64,000 nucleotides of DNA, from NCBI GenBank assembly GCA_964588695.1, contig CAZPQK010000002.1, positions 186,001 to 250,000 on the forward strand, read 5' to 3'. The position numbers and the translations under genes were made by a program. Each line of letters begins with the position of its first letter. Positions within the stretch are counted from its first letter, which is position 1. Positions 34,886-43,546 of the stretch are shown here, piece by piece. The DNA is from CAZPQK01 sp964588695 (lineage in GTDB: Bacteria; Krumholzibacteriota; Krumholzibacteriia; WVZY01; JAKEHA01). The notes under the pieces were generated by a model. That model was not told the DNA's origin. It saw nothing but the letters and a program-made list of their open reading frames with translations, and did no database searches.

Positions 34886-36157
34886 CTACTCGAATCGAAG
34901 TGCTTCCACCGGGTCCATGTGAGCGGCGCGGCGGGCCGGATAAAGCCCGAAGATTACGCCTACGCCCAAGGAGAACACAATCGACGTGATTGTCCAGAAT
35001 GGCGAGACATGGAACGGAAACTGTATGACTTGTGACACTCCATATGCCGCCAGTGTTCCGAGGATGGTGCCCACCACACCGCCCATTCCGGTCAGCGTCG
35101 CAGCCTCCAGGAGAAACTGCAACAGGATGTCGCCCTTTTCCGCGCCCAGGGCCATGCGAACCCCGACTTCTCGAGTTCTCTCCGTCACCGAAATGAGCAT
35201 GATGTTCATTACGCCGATGCCACCAACAATCAGTCCGATCGAAGCTATGACCGTTAGCACCAGCGCGATCGGGACGGTGACTTTACGAACCAAATCGACA
35301 AACGACTCACTAGTCATGACCACGAAGTTGTTGTCTTCTCCGGGTCTGACACCCCGCCGCAAGCGCAGCAGCGCCGTGATCTCCTCGACGCCGTCTTCGA
35401 GCGTGTATCCCGGCCGAGTTGTTGCCGCGAAAGATTCAAAATCCAGATCGGTGCCGAAGTCTTTACGAAACGTCGTGTGTGGCAAGACGACAAAGTTGTC
35501 AGAGATCGCACCGATTATGTGGTTGCGCGACTCGCAGGTACCAACGACACGGTAGCTTCGCCCTTCGACACGAATCGATTTACCCAGCGGGTTGACTCCG
35601 TCAAACAAGTCGTTGGCCGGGCCGTAACCCAGAACGCATATACGTTCGGTGCGCCGCACCTCTTCGGCGCTAAAAAAGCGGCCGCTCTCCAAATCGAATG
35701 AGAACACTCGCGGAAACGCTTCACCCGATCCAAACAAACCAATTGGTGGCGTCTTCTCGCCCTGGTACGTCGCCTGATAAAGCGTACCCGATGGCGGTTC
35801 GACGAAGTAGCAAACCGTCTCTACGCTTGCACACTCGGCGGCGGCAGCACGCGCATCCTCTGGCTCAATTTTCTTACGACGCAAGATGTCGTCTTCATCA
35901 AGGTCCCCAGTCAGCACGTCGTATCGTTGGACATAAACGTACGGGCGATTTGCCGAAACCATATCGTCGTTAATTTTCTGGCCAAGCCCGTTTAACACGG
36001 TCACCATCATGAGGATCGTGGTTATTCCGATTGCAACCCCAAGAATCAACAGTGCCGATCGCATGCGATGGGTGCGAACGACTTCCAGAGCCTGGGCGAA
36101 CCCCTCGCGCCACAGCGAGCCTCTACGAACCGGAGATGGGTCAGCTACGTTAAACAT
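34886..36157 (-). CDS. MacB-type ABC transporter permease (FtsX family), second copy
   Basis: A 423-residue permease with an N-terminal helix (about 35-60), a large periplasmic MacB_PCD domain (about 65-280), and three C-terminal FtsX helices; the last part has V-M-N-I-M-L-I-S-V-T-E-R-T-R-E-V-G-V-R-M-A-L-G-A, the classical coupling segment. It is paralogous to the gene 2 bp upstream, with which it probably forms a heterodimer. The ATPase is encoded separately at 38.6-39.3 kb. Confidence 0.93.
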   Translation of the reverse strand: MFNVADPSPVRRGSLWREGFAQALEVVRTHRMRSALLILGVAIGITTILMMVTVLNGLGQKINDDMVSANRPYVYVQRYDVLTGDLDEDDILRRKKIEPEDARAAAAECASVETVCYFVEPPSGTLYQATYQGEKTPPIGLFGSGEAFPRVFSFDLESGRFFSAEEVRRTERICVLGYGPANDLFDGVNPLGKSIRVEGRSYRVVGTCESRNHIIGAISDNFVVLPHTTFRKDFGTDLDFESFAATTRPGYTLEDGVEEITALLRLRRGVRPGEDNNFVVMTSESFVDLVRKVTVPIALVLTVIASIGLIVGGIGVMNIMLISVTERTREVGVRMALGAEKGDILLQFLLEAATLTGMGGVVGTILGTLAAYGVSQVIQFPFHVSPFWTITSIVFSLGVGVIFGLYPARRAAHMDPVEALRFE

Positions 36158-36159
36158 CG

Positions 36160-37392
36160 TTATTCTGCTCGCAACGCGTCCACCGGGTCGAGGCGGGCGG
36201 CGCGCAAAGCCGGGTAAGTTCCAAAAACAAGCCCAATCAGCAGTGTGACCAAAAACGCGACCGCAACCATTACGGCATTAACCGTGTACGGAATCGGCGA
36301 CACAAACGAAATGATCGACGCGACGCCAAACCCGATAATCATGCCCACCACACCACCAACCACCGAAAGCGTCGCAGACTCGACCAGAAACTGCCACACG
36401 ATAGCCAGCCGGCGCGCTCCCAGAGCTTTGCGGACTCCAACTTCGCGGGTGCGCTCGTTAACCGACACCAGCATCGTATTCATCAACACAATTCCACCCA
36501 CCAGCATCGAAATGCTCACCAGTGCGATCAACGCCGCCATTACTCCGCTGCTTATGTTGCGCCAGATTTGGATGAGCTGTTCGCTGGTGGACACAAAGAA
36601 GTCATCGGCCTGAGTAGGTCGCAGCCCGTGCCGAATCCGCATCGCCACCCGGGCTTCGTTCAGGGCGGCATCCATCTGGCGAATATCGTCAACCCGCACC
36701 TGAATAGATATCGGTTGTTCCAGTCCGTAGACTTTCTCGAACGCGCCGAGCGGAACAATGGCAAACCGGTTACGGTTCTGACCCAGGATGCTGCTCTTTT
36801 GGGCAGCGACACCCACAACTTTAAAGTGGCGATCCCGCAAACGAATCAACTGACCAACCGGGTTCCGCGGATACAACAATTCCTGATACACCTCCCAACC
36901 TAACACAACGACCTGCGACTTCTCGCGCGACTCAATCGGAGTAAAGTGTCGGCCAGCATATAATGGAATATTTTCCACGCTGGCATAAGCGTGGTCGCGA
37001 CCGCGAACTTCGATCCCTTCGTAGACTTTATTGCGCACCGACACCCTCCCAGTGGTGGTGACACGCGCGCTTATAACATCGGCCAACTGCAAGTACGATC
37101 GCAGATACTCGACGTCTTCCTTTTCGATCTTTGGGTTGTACTTCATAGCGTCGGTGAAACTCTCGAAGTCGGTAATGGCTTCAAGAAAATTAATCCGCTG
37201 CACGGTAAAGACATTGCTGCCTTCCGACGCGACTTCCTGGCGCATGTACCGATCGACTCCACCCAGGAGCGACACCACCGCAATTACCGACATGATGCCG
37301 ACGATGGTTCCCAACAGGGTTAGCAGAGTACGAAGCTTGTTTGCCCACAACGCGCTCAGTGCGATACGAATGCCCTCTAACAGTAAGGTCAC
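36160..37392 (-). CDS. MacB-type ABC transporter permease (FtsX family), first copy
   Basis: A 410-residue permease with the same architecture as its downstream neighbour: first helix about 18-42, MacB_PCD domain, then M-N-T-M-L-V-S-V-N-E-R-T-R-E-V-G-V-R-K-A-L-G-A-R and two more helices. GTG start overlapping the adaptor stop (GTGA). MacB proteins of Proteobacteria have ATPase and permease in one chain; here the parts are split and the permease is doubled. Confidence 0.93.
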   Translation of the reverse strand: MTLLLEGIRIALSALWANKLRTLLTLLGTIVGIMSVIAVVSLLGGVDRYMRQEVASEGSNVFTVQRINFLEAITDFESFTDAMKYNPKIEKEDVEYLRSYLQLADVISARVTTTGRVSVRNKVYEGIEVRGRDHAYASVENIPLYAGRHFTPIESREKSQVVVLGWEVYQELLYPRNPVGQLIRLRDRHFKVVGVAAQKSSILGQNRNRFAIVPLGAFEKVYGLEQPISIQVRVDDIRQMDAALNEARVAMRIRHGLRPTQADDFFVSTSEQLIQIWRNISSGVMAALIALVSISMLVGGIVLMNTMLVSVNERTREVGVRKALGARRLAIVWQFLVESATLSVVGGVVGMIIGFGVASIISFVSPIPYTVNAVMVAVAFLVTLLIGLVFGTYPALRAARLDPVDALRAE

Positions 37393-38615
37393 GACTCATC
37401 GCGCGCCGACTTGCGCGCTTTGATGCGGTCGCCGTCGCGCAAGTCCGAGATAGCCTGGAACGGCCCGCTAACAACTTGCTCGTCGGCAGACAAGCCGGTC
37501 ACAACGTGAAAGAACTTCTCGCCGGCGATGCCGACTCGAACCTCACGAAACGTTACTTCGCCACCTTCGACTACCCAGACGCCTTCCACGTCGCGCGACG
37601 GTTCGTCGCGTGTAGCCTGCTCGTCATCACCGCGCTTGACTCGCCGTGAATCCCGAACCGTCAGACATTGTATCGGCACAGCGACCACACCTTTGCGCTC
37701 GGCCACGGTCACATCAACCGAAGCGGTAAGTCCGGGGCGGACGCCGGGGATGCGATCGGTCAGTAGGATGACAACCTTAAAGTCAACCGAGTCCTGTCCC
37801 ATGCCCAACGAAGCGCGCAACGCGCTGTTGCCCACCTCCGAGACCTCGCCGGCAAACGACGTATCCGGAAACGCATCCAGAGTCACTCGAGCTGGTTGGC
37901 CGACTTCGATAAACACAACTTCGGTTTCATCCACCGACACTTCGGCTTCGATCTCGCTAAGGTCGGCGATGGTCAGCAACACCGTTCCGGGGTTGTTGAT
38001 GGTGCCCATGATGGCTGCTTCGCCCTCTTCGACATTCAACTGGGTCACCACGCCCGACATCTCCGCGGTAATCCGCACTTCGTCAAGGTCGTGCTTAGCC
38101 TTTTGCAGGTTGGCGCGGGCTTGCGACAACGACTCGCGCGCGGTGCGCACCCTCGCCTTGCCAATTTCCACCGCGACTTCGGCATCGCGCAGCGCCTCTT
38201 CGGAAACAAACCCTCCCGAACTCATTTCCTTGGTGCGCTGCAGGTCGTATTCGGCTTTCTTAAGCTGCGCCTGTTCGAGTTCCTGCGTCGCCTGCGCGCC
38301 TCGCACCGCAGCGGTAAGTTGATCAACCGCGCTTTCGAAAGTGGCGGGATCGATTTCAAGAAGAAAGTCTCCAACCTCTACCCGTTGCCCCTCTGCAACG
38401 GCGAGACGGGTTACCTTTCCCATCGACGTTGCGCTAACGTCGACCTGGCGTTTAGGCTGAATGCTTCCCGAAGCCGAAATGACTTTAACGATATCTCGCC
38501 GTTCCACGGTAGCGATGTCGACTTCCATCGCTTTGCCTCCGCGCGCGCGCAGATTGGCAATGATCAGCGCCGCCAGAACCACAAGTACCAGTCCAATCCA
38601 AATGAACTTCTTCAC
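37389..38615 (-). CDS. MacA-type periplasmic adaptor
   Basis: A 408-residue HlyD/MacA adaptor: one N-terminal helix (about 4-22), first lipoyl half with V-S-A-T-S-M-G-K-V near 60-70, an alpha-hairpin (about 95-180), second lipoyl half ending V-V-T-Q-L-N-V-E-E-G-E, then beta-barrel. It links the MacB-type permeases to TolC. GTG start with AGGAG; 9 bp after the ATPase gene. Its C-terminal part has a charged insert (K-R-G-D-D-E-Q-A-T-R-D-E-P). Confidence 0.93.
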   Translation of the reverse strand: MKKFIWIGLVLVVLAALIIANLRARGGKAMEVDIATVERRDIVKVISASGSIQPKRQVDVSATSMGKVTRLAVAEGQRVEVGDFLLEIDPATFESAVDQLTAAVRGAQATQELEQAQLKKAEYDLQRTKEMSSGGFVSEEALRDAEVAVEIGKARVRTARESLSQARANLQKAKHDLDEVRITAEMSGVVTQLNVEEGEAAIMGTINNPGTVLLTIADLSEIEAEVSVDETEVVFIEVGQPARVTLDAFPDTSFAGEVSEVGNSALRASLGMGQDSVDFKVVILLTDRIPGVRPGLTASVDVTVAERKGVVAVPIQCLTVRDSRRVKRGDDEQATRDEPSRDVEGVWVVEGGEVTFREVRVGIAGEKFFHVVTGLSADEQVVSGPFQAISDLRDGDRIKARKSARDES

Positions 38616-38624
38616 GAACTTCTC

Positions 38625-39305
38625 CTAAGTGCGTTTAGTCACGTCGCTCTCGATGCGACCATCCCGGAGCCGAACCACACGCCTGGCGTGCTCGGCAATC
38701 TCATCGTCGTGAGTCACCACCACCAGGGCCTTGCCGTTGGCGTTTAGATTGTCAAAGATGTCCATAATCTCCGAACCCGACCGAGTGTCCAGGTTGCCGG
38801 TGGGTTCATCGGCCAGAATTATCGCTGGGTTGTTGACCAACGCGCGGGCGATCGCCACCCGCTGTCGCTGTCCGCCCGACAGCTCATTGGGCCGGTGCTT
38901 GACCCGATCCGCCAGTCCTACCACCGCCAGTGACTGTTCTACCCGATCACGGCGTTCTGCCCGATCGACCCCCGCGTAAATTAGCGGAAGTTCAACGTTT
39001 TGCGAGGCGGTCGCGCGGGGCAGCAAGTTAAAGGTTTGAAACACAAAGCCTATTTCGCGGTTGCGGATGTAGGCCAACTGGTCGTCGCTAAGGTCGGTGA
39101 CGTCCCGCCCCGCCAACTCGTACCGGCCCTTAGTTGGTGAGTCCAGGCATCCCAGAATGTTCATCAGAGTGGTTTTACCAGAACCCGACGGCCCCATGAG
39201 CGCGACGTATTCTCCCGGGCCGACATTAAAGTCGATATTGTCGAGCGCCCGTACCTCATGCTCGCCCATCCGATAAATCTTCGAGATGTTGGTCATGTGT
39301 ATCAT
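38625..39305 (-). CDS. ABC transporter ATPase (MacB/LolD type)
   Basis: A 226-residue nucleotide-binding protein: Walker A G-P-S-G-S-G-K-T-T near residue 40, Q-loop phenylalanine-glutamine in F-V-F-Q-T-F-N-L-L, signature L-S-G-G-Q-R-Q-R-V near 140, Walker B I-I-L-A-D-E-P-T-G-N-L-D and H-loop V-V-T-H-D. It powers the FtsX-type permeases two genes downstream. An internal ATG at 39296 is an alternative start. Confidence 0.95.
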   Translation of the reverse strand: MIHMTNISKIYRMGEHEVRALDNIDFNVGPGEYVALMGPSGSGKTTLMNILGCLDSPTKGRYELAGRDVTDLSDDQLAYIRNREIGFVFQTFNLLPRATASQNVELPLIYAGVDRAERRDRVEQSLAVVGLADRVKHRPNELSGGQRQRVAIARALVNNPAIILADEPTGNLDTRSGSEIMDIFDNLNANGKALVVVTHDDEIAEHARRVVRLRDGRIESDVTKRT

Positions 39306-39326
39306 AGCCTAACCCTACCACGCAAA

Positions 39327-39360
39327 CGCCCCCGCGGGCACTCAGGTACCCGCGGGGGCG
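39327..39360 (-). terminator. Strong hairpin between tolC and the ABC ATPase gene
   Basis: CGCCCCCGCGGG (39327-39338) and CCCGCGGGGGCG (39349-39360) form a perfect 12-bp stem with a 10-nt loop. Only TTTG follows on the minus strand, so termination may be partial and set the ratio of tolC to downstream genes. Confidence 0.55.
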
Positions 39361-39381
39361 AAAAAAATTCTAGCGACCGGA

Positions 39382-40716
39382 TTAGTTGGTTCTTACCGGA
39401 CGCCCGGTCGCACGCTGGAGGTCGGCTTTATAGATCAAGAAGTCGATCTGAGCTTCGACCAGAGATCCCTGCGCCTGAGTGAGCGATGCTGACGCTTGGA
39501 TGGTCTCCAAAATCGTTCCCGCACCCACACGGTAGCGCTCCTGCGCCAGGCGGAGGTTTTCGGTCGCGTAGTTCACCGATGCTTCGGTAATGGTCAAACG
39601 CTCGCGAGCCTGATTGAGGTTAAGAACAATTCCCTTAAGGTCTAGCAGAGCGTCCAATTTTGCCTGCTTAAGATTCAGTTCGGCAATGCGCTCGCTGGCA
39701 CGAGCATTCTGAATGTTCGACTTGGTTACAAACCGATCGAAAATATCATAGCTAAGTGCTACCCCTACGCCCCAGTTGTAGTCCGTCTGAAAGAAGTTAG
39801 CGTTGTCGGCAAACTCGCGATCGTTCCAACCAAAGGAGTAGTTCGCCGACAGGCTTGGCCACCGGGAGTTCTCGGCGGCGGTCAGACCGGACTTCGCGGC
39901 TGCCATACGACTACGACTAGCCAGCAGGTCGGAACGGTGGCCGTTCATGTACTCCACTTCGGCGGACAGATCGACTTCAAACGGCTGAACTTCGTAGTCT
40001 TCTTGAATGGAGATCTCGGCCTCCAGCGGCATATTCATCCGCGAGGCCAACGACGCGCGCGCCAGCTCCTCTGCATTCTTGGCGTTAAGCAAGTTTAGTT
40101 GGCTGGTCGCCAGGTTAACCTGGGCTTGTAGGAAATCCGCCTTGGTACGCGAACCAATCCGATAAAACGCCTCAACCTGTTCGAGGTTGCGCTCGTTGGC
40201 TTTGACGTCGTCTTCTTGAACTTCGCGCAGTTTAATTCGGCGGAGGTAGTCGTAATATTCGCGAATCACTGCAGCCTTGATAAAGTCCTTCTGGTACTCC
40301 AGGTCGTGACCGGATGCTCGCTCGCTGTGACGCGACTGGTTTAACGTGCTGATGTTCGCACCCCAGTCGAAAACGTTCATGCCCCCGTTGATTTGGAAGT
40401 TGTAGGACTCGTAGTCAAAACCCTCGGGCTGAACGGGGCGTCCCTGGGTGTCGAAGGAAACGGTCGCGGACGGACCAATGAAGGTGTGCCCGGCGTATAG
40501 CGAGGCCTGTGCGTTGGGAAGAAAGCTGGCGTAGTTTTGCAGAACCGAGCTGCGCGCCGATTTCAGGTTTTCCCGCGAGATGCCCACCTGCGTCGACTGG
40601 TCCATCGCGCGAGCGATGCAATCCTCCAGACTCAGCGGCTGCTGAGCGCGGCCGCTGGTGGGAATCGCCATCAGCGCCGAGAGCACAAACATAAGAATGG
40701 GGCGTCGGCCAAGCAT
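39382..40716 (-). CDS. TolC-family outer-membrane efflux channel
   Basis: A 444-residue TolC-type protein. Signal peptide (cleavage near S-G-R-A-Q), then two outer-membrane-efflux repeats of long helices and short strands: L-E-D-C-I-A-R-A near residue 30, an internal Y-D-Y-L-R-R region, and E-R-Y-R-V-G-A-G-T near 395 with Q-A-S-A-S-L-T-Q. The ATG at 40716 (M-L-G-R-R) has AAGGTG 7 nt upstream; a TTG five codons earlier is rejected. First gene of the tolC-ATPase-adaptor-permease run, and a candidate channel for the RND pumps too. Confidence 0.94.
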   Translation of the reverse strand: MLGRRPILMFVLSALMAIPTSGRAQQPLSLEDCIARAMDQSTQVGISRENLKSARSSVLQNYASFLPNAQASLYAGHTFIGPSATVSFDTQGRPVQPEGFDYESYNFQINGGMNVFDWGANISTLNQSRHSERASGHDLEYQKDFIKAAVIREYYDYLRRIKLREVQEDDVKANERNLEQVEAFYRIGSRTKADFLQAQVNLATSQLNLLNAKNAEELARASLASRMNMPLEAEISIQEDYEVQPFEVDLSAEVEYMNGHRSDLLASRSRMAAAKSGLTAAENSRWPSLSANYSFGWNDREFADNANFFQTDYNWGVGVALSYDIFDRFVTKSNIQNARASERIAELNLKQAKLDALLDLKGIVLNLNQARERLTITEASVNYATENLRLAQERYRVGAGTILETIQASASLTQAQGSLVEAQIDFLIYKADLQRATGRPVRTN

Positions 40717-40805
40717 GCCATCACCTTTCAACGATATCGGAGTTACTTAAAGTGTTGTTTCTATTGGCTATAGGAATAATACGCCCAGGCCCGAGTTTTG
40801 TTGCG

Positions 40806-40834
40806 ATTATATCCGCCCGGGCCTTCGCGGTCAG
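40806..40834 (-). promoter_or_regulatory. Promoter of the tolC-MacAB-type operon
   Basis: CTGACC (40834-40829), 17 bp, perfect TATAAT (40811-40806) on the minus strand; leader of about 80 nt. Confidence 0.55.
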
Positions 40835-40892
40835 GAAGAAAACCGAGTTTTTGTGCCATGTTTCTTTGACGCGCAAGCACCACGGTTGGTTT

Positions 40893-40927
40893 CAGACAAA
40901 ACAAAGCCCCGGTCACAAACCGGGGCT
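40893..40927 (-). terminator. Intrinsic terminator after tonB
   Basis: AGCCCCGGT (40905-40913) pairs perfectly with ACCGGGGCT (40919-40927); on the minus strand the stem is followed by TTGTTTTGT. Confidence 0.8.
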
Positions 40928-40971
40928 CCGTCGCTGCTAGCTCGGGGTTCGTATACCCGAATTCGCCAAGT

Positions 40972-41622
40972 CTAGTTGAGCCGGAAGCCAAAGGGGATGG
41001 CCACCTGGGCCTTCACCGCGATGGTCCGCTGTTTAGCTGGTCGAAAGCGACATTTCATTGCTGCTTTGACCGCCTCCTGCTCCATCTGTGGCGTCACATC
41101 GGAGGACAGTACAGACGCGTCCAACACCTTGCCCTGTTCGTTGACCAGCACCTTCACCAGCACAACGCCCTCAATGCCCGCCTCACGGGCCAGCGGCGGG
41201 TATTCCGGCGGGACAAATTCAATCAACTGGGGCGGCTCATCAAAGGCCAGGAACACGTCGCCTCCACCACCGGACGGCGGCGGGGGCGGCGGGAGCTCTT
41301 CGAAGCTGTCAAAGGTGGTCGGAGCGACTTCCTCTTCGGTAGCTTCGTCGTCGGCGGCCGCAACAGGTACCGTCGGCTGCGGAATGTCCTGCGGCGGCGG
41401 CGGAATCACAATGTCATCCGGTACTTCGACGACTTCGAACTTCTCTTCCTTGAGCTTGTAGGGCTCAAAGGTGAACGGCGGCGAGAACACGAAGGCTGCA
41501 ATGTGCAGCAGCACGGCGCCATAAACCGCGTTGCGAACGGTCTTCTTGTAGCCGGCCTTAAACTCGGTGTTGGCGGTCTGGTGCAGCGTCTTAACCGGAA
41601 CCGAAGTAGTGGCGGTCGTCAT
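40972..41622 (-). CDS. tonB: TonB energy transducer
   Basis: A 216-residue TonB. Cytoplasmic N-terminus, one helix (about 30-50), a Pro/Glu-rich periplasmic spacer with P-P-P-P-Q and L-P-P-P-P-P-P, and a C-terminal TonB domain with Y-P-P-L-A-R-E-A-G-I-E-G-V-V near 140 and the ending R-F-R-P-A-K-Q near 195. It passes proton-motive energy from ExbB-ExbD to outer-membrane receptors, two of which lie 5-11 kb upstream in the same direction. Starts in a TAATG overlap with the ExbD gene before it. Confidence 0.94.
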   Translation of the reverse strand: MTTATTSVPVKTLHQTANTEFKAGYKKTVRNAVYGAVLLHIAAFVFSPPFTFEPYKLKEEKFEVVEVPDDIVIPPPPQDIPQPTVPVAAADDEATEEEVAPTTFDSFEELPPPPPPSGGGGDVFLAFDEPPQLIEFVPPEYPPLAREAGIEGVVLVKVLVNEQGKVLDASVLSSDVTPQMEQEAVKAAMKCRFRPAKQRTIAVKAQVAIPFGFRLN

Positions 41623-42056
41623 TACCGGTACCTCGATCTGGTTGCGCCCTGGCGTTCCGGGTCACTGGTGAACGACACCAGAATCTGGTTGGCGTCCTTC
41701 AGCTCTTCCATCGCGTCGGACACGGTCCCGTAAGGCGCCCGGTCGTCGGCATTGAACGCAATGATCAGGTCGGGGCGTTCGCTCTTGAGCGTAATCACGA
41801 TGTCTTCGATTTGCTTGATCTCGACCAGCTTGTCGTTGATGGAGATATTGGCCTGGCGGTCGATCCAAATACGTGCGACCTTCTCCCGCTTTTGCTTGCT
41901 CGCCGTTTCGGCTCGCGGAAGCGTTACGTTAAGACCGTCTTCCATTTTAAAAATGGTAGTGGTCATAAAGAAGATCAGCAACAAGAACGCGATGTCCGCC
42001 ATCGACGACGTCGGAACCTGGCTCTCTACCCTGTTCTGCTTTTCGAAACTAGCCAT
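41622..42056 (-). CDS. exbD: Biopolymer transport protein ExbD (second copy)
   Basis: A 144-residue ExbD/TolR protein: one helix with the proton-carrying Asp in S-M-A-D-I-A-F-L-L-L-I-F-F near residues 18-30, followed by a periplasmic domain. Overlaps both neighbours by one base (TAATG). Two ExbD paralogues next to each other are common in FCB-group bacteria and may form a mixed dimer in the ExbB pore. Confidence 0.93.
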   Translation of the reverse strand: MASFEKQNRVESQVPTSSMADIAFLLLIFFMTTTIFKMEDGLNVTLPRAETASKQKREKVARIWIDRQANISINDKLVEIKQIEDIVITLKSERPDLIIAFNADDRAPYGTVSDAMEELKDANQILVSFTSDPERQGATRSRYR

Positions 42057-42463
42057 TATCCACCCATCGTTTTCAATGCAACTCGTCGCGCCTGCGCCAG
42101 TTTAAGTTCGTCGAGAATATCGACCATCAAACCGTACTCGGCGTCGGGGTGAGTTTTGATGACAACGATCAGCTTGTCGTTCTCCTGCAAACGTCGCTCG
42201 ACCAGGTTCCGCAGATTACGAATATCGACAAGGCCATCTTCCACCGTGATCGATCCGTTGGCGTGCGCCAGCACTTCCAAAATGTTCTTGCGCTTCACCT
42301 TGGTCTTACTGGCTTCGTTCCCCGGAAGCACCATCGGAATCCCTTTTTCAAGGGCAAAGATGGTGGTCACCAGGAAGAAGATCAGCAGCAAAAAAGCGAT
42401 GTCCGACATCGACGCGGCCGAAATCTCGGTCGTCGGTCTGGACTTTGCCTTTTTAATTTCCAT
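42056..42463 (-). CDS. exbD: Biopolymer transport protein ExbD (first copy)
   Basis: A 135-residue ExbD: helix with S-M-S-D-I-A-F-L-L-L-I-F-F (Asp near residue 20), then a periplasmic domain including Y-G-L-M-V-D-I-L-D-E-L-K. It differs from the downstream copy throughout the periplasmic part. 30 bp after the ExbB gene. Confidence 0.93.
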   Translation of the reverse strand: MEIKKAKSRPTTEISAASMSDIAFLLLIFFLVTTIFALEKGIPMVLPGNEASKTKVKRKNILEVLAHANGSITVEDGLVDIRNLRNLVERRLQENDKLIVVIKTHPDAEYGLMVDILDELKLAQARRVALKTMGG

Positions 42464-42493
42464 GGGTTCGCTTTCGCTTTCCGGTCGGCGCGA

Positions 42494-43354
42494 TTACGCG
42501 CGGGCTTGACGCTTCTGGTGTTCGATATCCAGGAGTTCGTCGATAAGCTCGGCGCTAGCCTCTTCCATTTCAATAATAAAACGGTCGATCTGGGTAACAA
42601 AGTAACTATGTGCAATCGTTACCGGAACCGCAATGATCAGACCGGTTGCGGTGGTGATGAGGGCCTCTTGAATACCCTTGGCAACCAACTTAGCGCTTAC
42701 CTGCTCGGCGGCGGCGATGGCGGCAAACGCCGAAATCATCCCCGATACCGTTCCCAGGAACCCAAGCAGCGGGGCCACGTTGGCGATCGTCGCCAGGGCC
42801 ACCAGGCCGCGCTCGAGAAACGACATTTCGATGGTCCCGGAAGTCTCAATTGCCTTCTCCACCGCTTCGGGGCCGCGCTGGGCACGAAGCAAACCGGAGT
42901 GCAAGATCGCCGCAATGGGCCCTCGGGTACGCTGACATTCATGAAGGGCGGATTCCACACCATCGTCGCGAAGCGCGCGAACCACGTTCATCATCAGTTT
43001 CTTGACGTTGACACGGGCGCGGGACAGCGTCCACAGACGCTCGATAATAAACACGAGCGCGATAAGCGAACACGCCAGCAACAAGTGCATGAAGTTTCCG
43101 CCAGCCAGATAGTTCTGGCCGACACCGCTTCGCTTGACGCGGTTGATGAACTTGGCTTCTTCCTTGCGGATCATCTCCTGAACCGCACCGGCGACGGCGG
43201 CCGAGTCGTTGGGAGCCGAGAGGAAAGAGTCGGCTAGAGCGGAGGACGTTTGGGCGGCAGTGTTTTCAACCGCGCTGAGGCTGCCGAGGAGCAGCACCCC
43301 AACAACGACCCCTAAGAGGGCAAAAAATCGCTTTCCTCTGACCATTTCATGCAT
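42494..43354 (-). CDS. exbB: ExbB/TolQ/MotA family proton channel protein
   Basis: A 286-residue ExbB. The core has three helices (about 90-108, 190-215, 235-258) with the family's G-L-L-R-A, G-F-L-G-T-V-S-G-M near 200 and T-A-T-G-L-I-I-A-V-P near 240. An N-terminal extension of about 80 residues begins with a signal-peptide-like helix and continues with Ser/Ala/Asp-rich sequence, probably periplasmic; extended ExbB proteins are known in several phyla. First gene of exbB-exbD-exbD-tonB; AAGGAG 9 nt before the ATG. Confidence 0.92.
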   Translation of the reverse strand: MHEMVRGKRFFALLGVVVGVLLLGSLSAVENTAAQTSSALADSFLSAPNDSAAVAGAVQEMIRKEEAKFINRVKRSGVGQNYLAGGNFMHLLLACSLIALVFIIERLWTLSRARVNVKKLMMNVVRALRDDGVESALHECQRTRGPIAAILHSGLLRAQRGPEAVEKAIETSGTIEMSFLERGLVALATIANVAPLLGFLGTVSGMISAFAAIAAAEQVSAKLVAKGIQEALITTATGLIIAVPVTIAHSYFVTQIDRFIIEMEEASAELIDELLDIEHQKRQARA

Positions 43355-43463
43355 CGCCAGGAACTCCTTTACTCAATATCAAATGTCTTTAACGGTGGGG
43401 ATTCGTTAAGTGACCGAAAGATCGGGCCTTAGAACTTGTAGAATTATCTAAGTATATTTCGCG

Positions 43464-43493
43464 AGCATACCCAACTGGCCGTTCGTTTGTCAA
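43464..43493 (-). promoter_or_regulatory. Promoter of the exbB-exbD-exbD-tonB operon
   Basis: Perfect TTGACA (43493-43488), 18 bp, TATGCT (43469-43464) on the minus strand; RNA start near 43457, leader of about 100 nt. No Fur-type box was recognised. Confidence 0.65.
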
Positions 43494-43546
43494 GCGCCTA
43501 ATCCGGGGTGCCTTATCGCATAAGTGGCGGTTCTACAGGGAGTTGG

